From Parabacteroides sp. ZJ-118 (GTDB lineage Bacteria; Bacteroidota; Bacteroidia; Bacteroidales; Tannerellaceae): 64,000 nt of DNA. Of the stretch, positions 7,713-16,717 are shown piece after piece. The notes under the pieces were generated by a model that was given only the letters and a program-made list of their open reading frames with translations, searched no databases and was not told where the DNA came from. The position numbers and the translations under genes are program-made. The number at the start of each line of letters is the position of its first letter. The stretch's first letter is position 1. The stretch is from the NCBI RefSeq assembly GCF_011038785.1, contig NZ_JAAKDT010000010.1, forward strand, positions 1-64,000, in the 5' to 3' direction.

Positions 7713-8180
7713 AACCCTACCTCTTTTCTCATATGCGAAGCGATTTACTATTTATTTCATTAAAACGTCTAAAGATAAAAGTTATTGTCCAATCTGCCAT
7801 TCTACTATGCCATAATAACGCATATTATGCCAATATTACAGATCTCCGTTTCATTGTATCTTATTCCAGTTTCTAAAAGATATTATTCCCTGCATCCGCA
7901 CCCCCCCCGAATCATAAGTTCCTCATGCGTGGGTTAAACCTTATTCAATCTCTTTTATCCGTATTAACACGCACATTATCAGATTGGCATGCCATTTGAA
8001 GTATCTATAGCGAATTCGAGGTTAAAAAGGACGAGAAAGTAATCGAGATCAAATAACCTCGATGCACTTCCCTTTGCAAAAACTCAACAAAACCGATCGT
8101 GGCTTGTTCTATGTTATAAACGACGTACATATAGGACAAGCCATGTCGTCTTATGAGAATGGTATGTTTTTTTATAGAGG
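7713..8180. other. Intergenic region with relics and hairpins
   Basis: No intact gene. It holds an AT-rich inverted repeat (CATAATA, about 7809-7827), a run of eight C (7901-7908), a short plus frame ending at 8056 that reads SEFEVKKDEKVIEIK without a start, an inverted repeat CGAGGTTA/TAACCTCG (8017-8024 and 8054-8061) and a longer hairpin at 8101-8142. A plus frame at 8062-8256 has a protein-like middle (GLFYVINDVHIGQAM) but runs into the antisense of the esterase gene. Best read as decayed coding DNA. Confidence 0.4.
8101..8142. repeat. Hairpin near the end of the SGNH gene
   Basis: Arms GGCTTGTTCTAT (8101-8112) and ATAGGACAAGCC (8131-8142) pair over 12 bp with a single G-U. The loop is 18 bases. 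It lies 39 bases beyond the stop of the minus-strand esterase gene and may end that transcript, although no T run is evident. Confidence 0.5.
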
Positions 8181-8969
8181 TCAAAGCCCTAAAGCCTTAC
8201 GAATCGCCTCACTCCACAATTCACCTAACCGGACCGCGCCTTTCTCATTCGGATGAAGATAAAACACTCCGGCGTTGCCCTTCTCCGCTTGGAAATCCGT
8301 TAAATGGTTTTCCTTAAAATAGTCGAATCCACCCGTATCTCCCAGAAAGACTTGTCCGGGGAAATGGGAGGCATAATAATCGACCAATCGTTGTATTTGC
8401 GGATAATAATCTTGAAGCCTTCGCAAGCCTTCTTCCAGATATTTAGCGCCATTATACGTATTCGGGCTATACCATAGAGGACGATGTACCACAATACGGC
8501 AACTCGGGTATAAAGCCAATAAGCGATTGATAATTGTCTTCATGTTCTCATAATACCGCTCAGGCGCTACCGGGCAACCGTTCGTACCTTCTATCGCGCT
8601 ATCGTTCGTACCTAGCATAATAGAGAATACCAAATCCGCCCAAGTCTCATCCTTAAATTTATCGGCAGCACGTACGGCCCACGGGAAGAGCGTATTCGTA
8701 TCCGGCAAGTAATCAACGGTAGTGCAGCCGCTCTGTCCTCTATTGGAATACTTAACCGAAGCCACTTCCGGACACTTGCTTAAAAACAACGCGGCCTTTA
8801 CAGGAGGCGCGTCACGGGCCGGTTTCGGCAACCCGGCGCCAAACGTGATACTATTCCCGATGAATACGATATTCACATAACGCTTATTGTTTGCGGCTGA
8901 AGCAGACCAACACATAACGATACTTATCAAAATACAGATGACTCCCTTCATTCGTCTCATGGTTCCCAT
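8181..8969 (-). CDS. SGNH/GDSL-family esterase, secreted
   Basis: 262-residue exported hydrolase. A signal peptide (MKGVICILISIVMCWSASA) begins at an internal Met 6 codons in; this may be the true start. SGNH blocks are visible: FIGNSITFGAG with the nucleophile Ser, the Gly of RGQSG, GTNDS with the oxyanion Asn, and a C-terminal YLHPNEKG with the catalytic His. Such enzymes remove acyl groups, often acetyl, from glycans. There is no adjacent glycan operon, so the substrate is open. Confidence 0.88.
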   Translation of the reverse strand: MGTMRRMKGVICILISIVMCWSASAANNKRYVNIVFIGNSITFGAGLPKPARDAPPVKAALFLSKCPEVASVKYSNRGQSGCTTVDYLPDTNTLFPWAVRAADKFKDETWADLVFSIMLGTNDSAIEGTNGCPVAPERYYENMKTIINRLLALYPSCRIVVHRPLWYSPNTYNGAKYLEEGLRRLQDYYPQIQRLVDYYASHFPGQVFLGDTGGFDYFKENHLTDFQAEKGNAGVFYLHPNEKGAVRLGELWSEAIRKALGL

Positions 8970-9086
8970 TCAATTGATTCTCCCGCGAAGATAAGAATAA
9001 GAAGTAATGATCGGGGCGGTATCCGCATTTTTTAATGTCAACCGATATCCTTGATCCTCTCGTATCGCTTTAACTAAGTTGGCCAT
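8970..9086 (-). CDS. Possible 38-residue protein or gene remnant
   Basis: An ATG frame whose TGA directly abuts the ATG of the esterase gene (TGAATG). The peptide starts MANLVKAIREDQGYRLTLK and ends YSYLRGRIN, which reads like ordinary protein. The same frame is open a little further upstream (LGGGIA) to a TAA, so it may be the tail of a decayed gene. Against it, a TATCTTCG promoter-like box at 8986-8993 lies within it and would suit the esterase gene. Confidence 0.3.
   Translation of the reverse strand: MANLVKAIREDQGYRLTLKNADTAPIITSYSYLRGRIN
8986..8993 (-). promoter_or_regulatory. Possible -7 box of the SGNH esterase gene
   Basis: Minus-strand TATCTTCG, a common variant of the Bacteroidetes box, 16 bases from the first ATG. 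That would leave a very short leader unless the internal Met at 8951 is the real start. No -33 box is seen. Confidence 0.35.
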
Positions 9087-9207
9087 AGCGATGCCCCCGC
9101 CCAATTAGCGTATGCCATCGACATTTTCTTTCGGTTTTTGCTACCTATCTACACAACTGAAAATAAATTGCAAGGCCACCCAAAGCATACAGCATCCAAA
9201 AATAATA

Positions 9208-9215
9208 TACCTTTG
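9208..9215 (+). promoter_or_regulatory. Probable -7 box of M64 peptidase gene
   Basis: TACCTTTG, followed by a leader of about 30 bases to the ATG at 9252. No good -33 box. Confidence 0.4.
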
Positions 9216-9251
9216 CGCCTTAAAGTTGCACATGATAAATAGTATAGATTT

Positions 9252-10544
9252 ATGAGAGCAAGAGTAACCTTATTAGTATTCGCCATTCTTTACAGTTTCA
9301 CGAGTCTGGCACAAACTAATTTTGAAAAACACTTCACGAAGAAAAGTCTTCGGATTGATTTCGCATTGAGCGGGAATTGGGATTTCCAAGCCGCCGCCAT
9401 ACAACAACTCCGGGAAGAACCCATCTGGGCAGGGCCGGTCAGAAACTTGATCGATCCGTTTGGTTATGGAGGATATTATGTTAATGTATACGATAAGACC
9501 GGTAAAGAGCTGATCTATTCGCGAGGATTCAATACGTTATTCGAAGAATGGAGAAGTACGGAGCAAGCGAAGGCCGAGACACAGTCTTGGACAAATAGTG
9601 TCTCTATCCCCTATCCGAAAGCTCCTGTCATCATTGAGATTACGGCAAGAGACAAGGCCGACATGCAGTTCCATCCTTTATTGAAACAAGAGATTGATCC
9701 GGCCAGTATTTTTATTGACCGAGGGAAACTCAAGGAAAACCGGATCACAAAAATCCAATACAACGGGGACTCTTCCGAGAAAGTAGACCTCGTATTTTTA
9801 GCGGAAGGCTATACGGTGGATGAGCAAGAGAAATTCGTAGCTGATGCCAAACGTTTTACGGAGGCATTGTTTAAAACCCCTCCTTATGACACGCGCCGGG
9901 AAGATTTCAATATCTGGGCGGTAGATGCCGTTTCGGAAGAATCGGGAACAGATGTATCCGGTAAAGGTATATTCAAGAATACCGCATTGAATTCTGGTTA
10001 TTATACGTTTGGTGTAGATCGCTATTTAACCACTCCGGATATGAAATCTATACGTAACGCCGTATGGAATGCTCCTTGCGACGCGATCTTTATCTTGGTA
10101 AACACAGACGCTTACGGTGGTGGCGGCATGTACAATTTTTACGCCATGGGAACCGCCGATAACCCACGTACCCCGGTCGTATTCGTTCACGAGTTCGGAC
10201 ATAGTTTCGCGGGTCTGGCAGATGAATATTTCAGTTCCGAGGTCGCTTATCAAGATTTTTATAACTTGAAGTACGAACCTTGGGAACCGAACATCACGAC
10301 CTTGGTTAACTTCGATGCGAAATGGAAAGATCTTTTGCCGGCTAATACACCGATACCTACCCCATTAGACGATGCTCATAAGGATAAGGCTGGTGTATTC
10401 GAGGGAGGCGGTTACCTCACAAGAGGTATTTATCGCCCGATGGATCACTGTATGATGCGTGATTACGCTCCATTCTGTCCGGCTTGCAGCCGGGCGATCT
10501 TACAAATGATCGATTACTTCACAGATAAACCGATAAAACATTAA
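9252..10544 (+). CDS. M64 family zinc metallopeptidase, secreted
   Basis: 430-residue exported protease. A signal peptide (LLVFAILYSFTSLAQ) is followed by the M64 N-terminal beta domain (to about 150) and the catalytic domain. The zinc site is HEFGHSFAGLAD, fitting the HExxHxxGxxD pattern. A C-terminal CMMRDY...CPAC segment probably forms a disulfide. M64 is named for the Clostridium ramosum IgA protease; Bacteroidetes members are common and their substrates are mostly untested, so IgA cleavage should not be assumed. Transcribed alone. Confidence 0.9.
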   Translation: MRARVTLLVFAILYSFTSLAQTNFEKHFTKKSLRIDFALSGNWDFQAAAIQQLREEPIWAGPVRNLIDPFGYGGYYVNVYDKTGKELIYSRGFNTLFEEWRSTEQAKAETQSWTNSVSIPYPKAPVIIEITARDKADMQFHPLLKQEIDPASIFIDRGKLKENRITKIQYNGDSSEKVDLVFLAEGYTVDEQEKFVADAKRFTEALFKTPPYDTRREDFNIWAVDAVSEESGTDVSGKGIFKNTALNSGYYTFGVDRYLTTPDMKSIRNAVWNAPCDAIFILVNTDAYGGGGMYNFYAMGTADNPRTPVVFVHEFGHSFAGLADEYFSSEVAYQDFYNLKYEPWEPNITTLVNFDAKWKDLLPANTPIPTPLDDAHKDKAGVFEGGGYLTRGIYRPMDHCMMRDYAPFCPACSRAILQMIDYFTDKPIKH

Positions 10545-10588
10545 AATCCGCAACTATAAATGTCGCGAAACGCATATTTCGAATATTT

Positions 10589-10615
10589 CATGTAAACATG
10601 TGATTCATGTATGAA
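10589..10615. promoter_or_regulatory. Paired short palindromes upstream of IMPDH gene
   Basis: CATGT-AA-ACATG (10589-10600) and TTCAT-GT-ATGAA (10604-10615) lie side by side just upstream of a TACTTTCG box at 10626-10633. Two adjacent dyads at a promoter suggest an operator; no regulator is known for it. Confidence 0.3.
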
Positions 10616-10625
10616 CAAAAATCGC

Positions 10626-10633
10626 TACTTTCG
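10626..10633 (+). promoter_or_regulatory. Probable -7 box of IMPDH gene
   Basis: TACTTTCG, variant of TAnnTTTG, giving a leader of about 30 bases before the ATG at 10671. No TTTG -33 box; the paired dyads occupy that area. Confidence 0.4.
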
Positions 10634-10670
10634 CGCAATAAAAAAACTCATCCCGTAAATATAAAATCTT

Positions 10671-12164
10671 ATGGCAATCTACTTAAACGATGTATCGAGA
10701 ACATTTGGCGAGTATTTACTTATTCCCGGTTTAACCACCAAAGAATGTATTCCTGCAAACGTTTCATTGAAAACGCCGCTTGTGAAATTCAAGTCTGGCG
10801 ATAAATCCGCTATTGAATTAAATATCCCTTTCGTTTCAGCGATCATGCAATCGGTTTCCGGCCCTAAATTGGCGATCGAGTTGGCTCGCAACGGAGGACT
10901 TTCTTTCATCTTCGGCTCGCAACCGATCGAAAGTCAAGCGGATATGGTTCGCAAAGTAAAGAAGTTCAAGGCCGGATTCGTTATCAGCGACTCTAACCTT
11001 ACGCCCGAGAACACCTTGGCCGATGTGCTTGAGCTAGTCCGCCGGACGGAACATTCCACGATTGGTGTGACAGACGACGGTACGCCTAACGGCAAATTGC
11101 TAGGTATGGTAACCAGCCGCGACTACCGTGAGGGCAAAGACCCGATGGACATGAAGGTAAAGGATTTCATGACCCCCTTCGCTAAACTAATCGTCGGCGA
11201 GTTAGGTATGACCTTGAAGGAGGCGAACCAGATTATCTGGGATCACAAGTTGAATACATTGCCGATCATCGACAAGGACCAGAAGCTTCAATACTTCGTC
11301 TTCCGCAAGGACTACGACAGCCACCGCGAGAACCCGAAAGAGTTGTCCGGCGGAGATAAGAAATTATTGGTAGGTGCCGGTATCAATACCCGCGACTATA
11401 AGGAACGTGTCCCGGCATTGGTAGAGGCAGGGGTCGACGTATTGTGTATCGACTCTTCCGATGGTTATTCCGAATGGCAGTACGAGACCTTGCACTGGAT
11501 CAAGGACACTTATGGAGACAAGGTATTGGTTGGTGCCGGAAACGTGGTTGACCAAGAGGGTTTCAACTATTTGGCTGACGCCGGAGCGGATTTCATCAAG
11601 GTAGGTATCGGTGGGGGGTCTATCTGTATCACCCGGGAGCAGAAAGGTATCGGCCGCGGACAGGCTACGGCCTTGATCGACGTAGCGAAAGCCCGCGATG
11701 AGTATTTCAAGAGACACGGCGTTTATATCCCTATCTGTAGCGATGGCGGTTTGGTACACGATTATCATATGGTATTGGCGTTGGCTATGGGAGCCGACTT
11801 CCTGATGATGGGCCGTTATTTCGCCCGCTTCGACGAGTCTCCTACGAAGAAGATGAAAATCGGGAACAACTTTGTGAAGGAGTATTGGGGTGAGGGATCC
11901 AACCGTGCGAAGAATTGGCAGCGTTATGACATGGGAGGAAACGAGTCCTTGAAATTCGAGGAAGGCGTGGACAGCTATGTACCGTATGCAGGAAAATTGA
12001 AAGATAATTTGAACGTGACATTGGGTAAGATGATCGCTACGATGTGCAGCTGCGGTTCCATCTCCATCCAAGCGTTGCAACAGCATGCCAAGATCACGCT
12101 TGTCTCCTCTACGAGTATCGTTGAGGGCGGTGCTCACGACGTGATCCTGAAAGAACAGAATTAA
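10671..12164 (+). CDS. guaB: IMP dehydrogenase, Tritrichomonas foetus-type
   Basis: 497-residue NAD-dependent enzyme converting IMP to XMP, the first step to GMP. The TIM barrel is split by a CBS pair (about residues 100-220). The catalytic Cys is residue 319 in [11 protein letters not shown]; Asp261 lies in CIDSSDG, and Arg418-Tyr419 in the mobile flap (NWQRYD). These three positions equal the numbers published for the protozoan Tritrichomonas foetus enzyme, and long stretches look alike from memory. A GMP reductase role is less likely but possible, as kinetoplastid GMP reductases also carry CBS domains. An AraC gene follows 44 bases later. Confidence 0.88.
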   Translation: MAIYLNDVSRTFGEYLLIPGLTTKECIPANVSLKTPLVKFKSGDKSAIELNIPFVSAIMQSVSGPKLAIELARNGGLSFIFGSQPIESQADMVRKVKKFKAGFVISDSNLTPENTLADVLELVRRTEHSTIGVTDDGTPNGKLLGMVTSRDYREGKDPMDMKVKDFMTPFAKLIVGELGMTLKEANQIIWDHKLNTLPIIDKDQKLQYFVFRKDYDSHRENPKELSGGDKKLLVGAGINTRDYKERVPALVEAGVDVLCIDSSDGYSEWQYETLHWIKDTYGDKVLVGAGNVVDQEGFNYLADAGADFIKVGIGGGSICITREQKGIGRGQATALIDVAKARDEYFKRHGVYIPICSDGGLVHDYHMVLALAMGADFLMMGRYFARFDESPTKKMKIGNNFVKEYWGEGSNRAKNWQRYDMGGNESLKFEEGVDSYVPYAGKLKDNLNVTLGKMIATMCSCGSISIQALQQHAKITLVSSTSIVEGGAHDVILKEQN

Positions 12165-12208
12165 TTGCAATTTACACATTCAATAATCCACCATGAAGGA
12201 TCTGGAGA

Positions 12209-13087
12209 ATGGATATTATTCGCGAAATAACCCCTCTATCGGAAAAGGACTGTTTTTACATCGCAGACCGGCGTAAGACAGAATTTACCTATCCGATCCA
12301 TTGCCACTTGGAGTACGAGCTCAATTTCATCGAGCACGCTCCGGGGGTAAGGCGTGTGGTCGGTGATTCCGCGGAAGTGATCGGAGAATACGAGTTAGTA
12401 TTGATAACCGGGAAAGAGCTGGAGCATGTCTGGGAACAGAACACCTGTAAATCGCCTCTGATCCATGAGATCACGATCCAGTTCTCTCCCGATCTCTTCG
12501 GGAAGAATCTATTGGAGAAAAACCCATTCAACAGTATCCGGAAAATGTTGGAGAAAGCTCAATGCGGCATCAGCTTCCCGATGTCTTCCATCCTGAAGGT
12601 TTACCGTTTACTGGGAAAGCTGGTATCCGAGGAGCAAAGCTTTTATGCGGTAATCAATTTCTTCACTATCTTGTATGAGCTTTCCGTCGAGGAAAACTAC
12701 AAGGTATTGTCCAGCTCCTCATTCGCGAAAATAACGGATATACATTCCGAAAGCCGTCGTATCCAGAAAGTACAAACTTACATCAACGAGCGATACCAAC
12801 AGGACATCCGCCTGAACCTGCTGGCGGAGCTCGCAGGTATGACCCCTTCCGCTTTCAGCCGCTTTTTCAAGTTAAGGACAGGGAAGACCCTTTCCGACTA
12901 TATCACCGATATCCGTATCGGTTACGCCTCCCGCATGTTGGTAGACACGCAACGGTCCATCGCCGAGATTTGCTACGACTGCGGCTTCAATAACCTCTCG
13001 AACTTCAACCGTATCTTCAAGAAAAAGAAGAACTGTTCTCCCAAAGAGTTCCGGGATAACTACAAAAAGACAAAAATCATTGTATAA
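12209..13087 (+). CDS. AraC-family transcriptional regulator
   Basis: 292-residue regulator. The N-terminal half is a cupin-like sensor domain (HCHLEYELNFIEHAPG), the usual ligand pocket for sugars; the last 100 residues are two helix-turn-helix units (LNLLAELAGMTPSAFSRFF and SIAEICYDCGFNNLSNFNRI). The first ATG with an upstream AGGATCTGGAGA fits well. It sits directly before the SusC/SusD locus in the same direction, and is the likely local regulator of that locus, though a role near the IMPDH gene upstream cannot be excluded. Confidence 0.92.
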   Translation: MDIIREITPLSEKDCFYIADRRKTEFTYPIHCHLEYELNFIEHAPGVRRVVGDSAEVIGEYELVLITGKELEHVWEQNTCKSPLIHEITIQFSPDLFGKNLLEKNPFNSIRKMLEKAQCGISFPMSSILKVYRLLGKLVSEEQSFYAVINFFTILYELSVEENYKVLSSSSFAKITDIHSESRRIQKVQTYINERYQQDIRLNLLAELAGMTPSAFSRFFKLRTGKTLSDYITDIRIGYASRMLVDTQRSIAEICYDCGFNNLSNFNRIFKKKKNCSPKEFRDNYKKTKIIV

Positions 13088-13269
13088 GAGACCTTTTTAA
13101 CAGGGACAAATACATATTCCCCCCTATTTCTATACAAAATTCCCCCTTCTCTTTACCTTCACACCTCTATCTTCGCGACCAATCGCAGGGCTTTCATGCC
13201 TACGGCTTCCCTATCGCTGTGTTAAAAATACACGCGGGCAAAAAAGTATTATTCTTGGATAAAATAGTA

Positions 13270-13301
13270 TTTGAACGCACTTGGGATGCAACGTAATTTT
13301 G
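13270..13301 (+). promoter_or_regulatory. susC promoter
   Basis: TTTG at 13270-13273, a 20-bp spacer and TAATTTTG at 13294-13301: one of the best promoter matches in the window. It predicts a start near 13308 and an untranslated leader of about 145 bases before susC, long enough for leader control. The remaining 13088-13269 shows nothing recognisable. Confidence 0.75.
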
Positions 13302-13451
13302 CGACATAAATTAACAATATATATATTAACAACAAAAAAAATTGCCTATGAGAAAGGACCGAGAATCTAATGTTTTTAGCAGTTAACCGCTAATGGCCCT
13401 ATTGAGTAAATGAATTTTAGTTTAGCCTTATATGATTTAATGTAAAAAATA

Positions 13452-16400
13452 ATGAATTCAACAATTAAGAAAACGACGCTGTTTTTAGGCGCATGTATGG
13501 CCTTCCAGCTAGGTGGCATACCACAAATGTTAGCCGCTCCTGGTACTTCGATGGAAGTCATGCAACAAACAAAAAGAATCACTGGTACCGTGAAAGACGC
13601 GACAGGAATGGAAGTCATCGGTGCTAATGTAGTCGTAAAGGGAACAACGAACGGAGTGATAACCGATTTGGATGGTAAGTTCAGCTTAGAGGCCGCTCCC
13701 GGCTCTATCATTGAGATCTCCTACATCGGCTATATGACCCAAGAGATTCCTGTAACCGCCCAAACATCCAACCTACAGATCACCTTGAAAGAAGACACGC
13801 AGAGCTTGGACGAGGTAGTGGTAGTAGGTTATGGTGTACAAAAGAAAAAATTGGTGACCGGCGCTACCGTAGAGGTAAAAGGCGATGAGGTCGCCAAGCG
13901 TAATACGATCAGCCCGTTAAGCGCGTTGCAGAATCAAAGCCCGGGTGTCAACATCGTGGCCTCTTCCGGTCAGCCGGGTGACGGATTTAAGGTAAACATC
14001 CGCGGTGCCGGTACGAATGGAGATACGTCTCCGATCTATGTTATTGACGGTGTAGCCGGTGGCGATATCAATTCCTTGAACCCCTCCGATATCGAGCGTA
14101 TCGACGTATTGAAGGATGCCGCATCCTCCGCCATCTATGGAGCACGTGCCGCCAACGGTGTGATCTTGGTGACAACCAAGCAAGGCAAACAGGGGAAAGT
14201 ACAAGTAGGCTATGACGGCTATGTAGGTTGGCAAAATATCGTAAAGATGCCACAGACATTGACCGCGAAGCAATATATGGAGGTACAAGACCAGATCAAC
14301 TTCAACGCAGGTGTAGCCCCATTCGACTGGACAAAATATTTAGACGCGGACTTATTGGATGCTTACCGCAGTGGGGCAAACCCCGGGACAAACTGGTTGG
14401 AAGCCTTGCGCAACAAAAACGCTCTCACGACTTCCCATTCCGTCAACGTCACCGGAGGTTCCGAGCTGTCTAAGTTCTCTACCGGTATCGGTTATCAATA
14501 TCAAGACGGTGTTTTCGGAGGCCCGGTAAAATCAGATTACAAGCGTTTCACCCTTCGCTTGAACTCAGAGCATATACTTTGGAAGAACGATGATCTTGAG
14601 GTCATCAAATTCGGCGAGAATGTATACTATCAACACGCGGAGAAACAAGGTATCAGCATTGGCGATCAATACTCAAACAGTATTTACAGCATGTTATCGG
14701 CCAATCCGCTCGTACCCATGTATGATAAAGACGGCAACTACTTCGATTATGACGACCTGATCGCGCAAGGGACCGGATCGATGGGTCTGCTCGGCCTGAA
14801 CCAATACATCGGAAACCCGATGAATTCTTTGGTCAACAATAGCAGTGGCAACAACAAGAGCAGGGGACATAACCTGACCGCGATCGGCTATATCGAGGTG
14901 CAACCTATCAAGGACTTGAAGTATAAAGGGCAGGTATTCTACAAGCAAAACTCCAACCTTTGGAAAAGCTACGACGGTATCTATCATAACAATAACAACG
15001 ACATGAATACCGACGACACTATGCAGCAAAACATGACCATTGGCTGGAATTGGGGTATGACGCATACGTTAAGCTACGCTTTCGACATCAAAGAAAACCA
15101 TTTCGATGTCTTGGTTGGTACAGAATACTCGCGAGAAGGCAATAACATGTCTGAGACAATGACCGGACGTGCTACAACCAGTGTATTCAATGACTTCGCG
15201 CACGCTTACCTCAATAATTTCTCCGGACGTACGAATGGAATCTTAGGAGGCTATCCAACCGATGATCACTCGCTACTTTCTTACTTCGGCCGTGTTAACT
15301 ACGACTTAAAGGAAACCTATATGCTCAGCGCGATCATTCGTGCGGATGGTTCCTCTAACTTCGCGGACGGACATCGCTGGGGTTACTTCCCATCATTCTC
15401 CGCGGGCTGGGTAATCAGCAACGAGCATTGGATGGAGAATACACACGATTGGATGGACTTCTTGAAAATTCGCGCCAGCTGGGGACAGAACGGTAATGAG
15501 AACATCGGTGCCTACAAATACGCCGCCGCTTACGCGTTCGGTGACTTTGGACTGTATTCCTTCAACAGCGACAAGAACGGTGGAACACAAGGTGCTTACC
15601 CCTCCTTGCTTCCGAATAACGAGATCACGTGGGAAACATCCGAACAAACCAACGTCGGTTTGGACGCACGTTTCGTCAGCGGTAAGCTAAGCGCGAGCCT
15701 CGATTGGTACAACAAGAAGACAAAAGACCTCCTACTGGAAGTTCCGGTCTCCTCTATCAACGGATTCGCCTCAAAGATGGCTAACGCCGGCACCGTAAAG
15801 AATACCGGTGTGGAATTGTCATTGAACTGGAGAGACCAAGCCGGTGATGATTTCACGTATGGTATCGGCTTGAACCTCGCGCACAACAAGAATGAGGTAA
15901 CCGAGGTAAACAATGGTATGCATTACGTAAACGGTGGTAATAAATACCTGTCAGAGGGAACCACTTACATGGCTCGTATGGAAGAAGGATTCCCGATCGG
16001 CTACTTCTGGGGATACAAGACAGATGGTGTCATGCAGAGCGCGGCGGATGTACAAGCCTACCTGCAACAAAACTGTGGCGGCAACGCCGAGAACGCTTTG
16101 CAAGGGACGGCAATCGCTCCGGGAGACTTAAAGTTTGTCGATATGAACGGCGATGGAAAGATCTCAGAGGAAGACAAGACCGAGATCGGAAACCCACATC
16201 CGGATTTGACCATGGGCTTAAATCTTGATTTCTCCTATAAAGGATTCGATTTAAGTATCTCTACATACGGGGCATTCGGAATGCAGGTAGCTCACACGTA
16301 TCGTAAGTTCGGTAACGGGCAATTTGACAACTATACCACGAATGTCTACAACTACTGGCACGGTGAAGGTACCTCCAATCGCTACCCCATCCTCTTGCCG

Positions 16401-16697
16401 GGTAATACGGTCAACCACATTAACATATCAGACATCTACGTTGATGACGCGGATTACTTCCGTATCCAGAACGTAACCTTGGGCTACGACATCAAACGGC
16501 TGTGGAAGAGCTGTCAGTTCCAGCAACTCCGTCTGTATGTATCTGCCCAGAACCTGTTCACATTCACCGGATACAAGGGTATGGATCCGGAGAACGGTAA
16601 GGCCCTGCACGGTGACACACCTTGGATCACCGGCGTAGACGTAGGTAACTACCCGCAAGCGAGAACCTTCATGGTTGGTGTTAATGTCAAATTCTAA
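13452..16697 (+). CDS. SusC/RagA-family TonB-linked outer-membrane transporter
   Basis: 1081-residue outer-membrane importer. Order: signal peptide (about 1-28), a carboxypeptidase-like beta-sandwich (ITGTVKDATGMEVIGANVVV), the TonB box region (LDEVVVVGYGVQKKK), the plug (SPGVNIVASSGQPGDG...IYVIDGVAGGD) and a 22-strand barrel ending in VGVNVKF with the terminal Phe. It works with the SusD lipoprotein lid encoded 20 bases downstream to take up an oligosaccharide or peptide. No glycoside hydrolase follows, so the ligand cannot be read from context. Confidence 0.96.
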   Translation: MNSTIKKTTLFLGACMAFQLGGIPQMLAAPGTSMEVMQQTKRITGTVKDATGMEVIGANVVVKGTTNGVITDLDGKFSLEAAPGSIIEISYIGYMTQEIPVTAQTSNLQITLKEDTQSLDEVVVVGYGVQKKKLVTGATVEVKGDEVAKRNTISPLSALQNQSPGVNIVASSGQPGDGFKVNIRGAGTNGDTSPIYVIDGVAGGDINSLNPSDIERIDVLKDAASSAIYGARAANGVILVTTKQGKQGKVQVGYDGYVGWQNIVKMPQTLTAKQYMEVQDQINFNAGVAPFDWTKYLDADLLDAYRSGANPGTNWLEALRNKNALTTSHSVNVTGGSELSKFSTGIGYQYQDGVFGGPVKSDYKRFTLRLNSEHILWKNDDLEVIKFGENVYYQHAEKQGISIGDQYSNSIYSMLSANPLVPMYDKDGNYFDYDDLIAQGTGSMGLLGLNQYIGNPMNSLVNNSSGNNKSRGHNLTAIGYIEVQPIKDLKYKGQVFYKQNSNLWKSYDGIYHNNNNDMNTDDTMQQNMTIGWNWGMTHTLSYAFDIKENHFDVLVGTEYSREGNNMSETMTGRATTSVFNDFAHAYLNNFSGRTNGILGGYPTDDHSLLSYFGRVNYDLKETYMLSAIIRADGSSNFADGHRWGYFPSFSAGWVISNEHWMENTHDWMDFLKIRASWGQNGNENIGAYKYAAAYAFGDFGLYSFNSDKNGGTQGAYPSLLPNNEITWETSEQTNVGLDARFVSGKLSASLDWYNKKTKDLLLEVPVSSINGFASKMANAGTVKNTGVELSLNWRDQAGDDFTYGIGLNLAHNKNEVTEVNNGMHYVNGGNKYLSEGTTYMARMEEGFPIGYFWGYKTDGVMQSAADVQAYLQQNCGGNAENALQGTAIAPGDLKFVDMNGDGKISEEDKTEIGNPHPDLTMGLNLDFSYKGFDLSISTYGAFGMQVAHTYRKFGNGQFDNYTTNVYNYWHGEGTSNRYPILLPGNTVNHINISDIYVDDADYFRIQNVTLGYDIKRLWKSCQFQQLRLYVSAQNLFTFTGYKGMDPENGKALHGDTPWITGVDVGNYPQARTFMVGVNVKF

Positions 16698-16717
16698 TTA
16701 ATCGAACTATTATCAAA

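Noticed and set aside
9252-10544. Annotation as a proven IgA protease
   Set aside because: The M64 family name derives from one clostridial enzyme; only the zinc site and fold are supported here.
11364-12179. 271-codon antisense frame over the IMPDH gene
   Set aside because: No domain or start signal, fully overlaps a well-supported gene.
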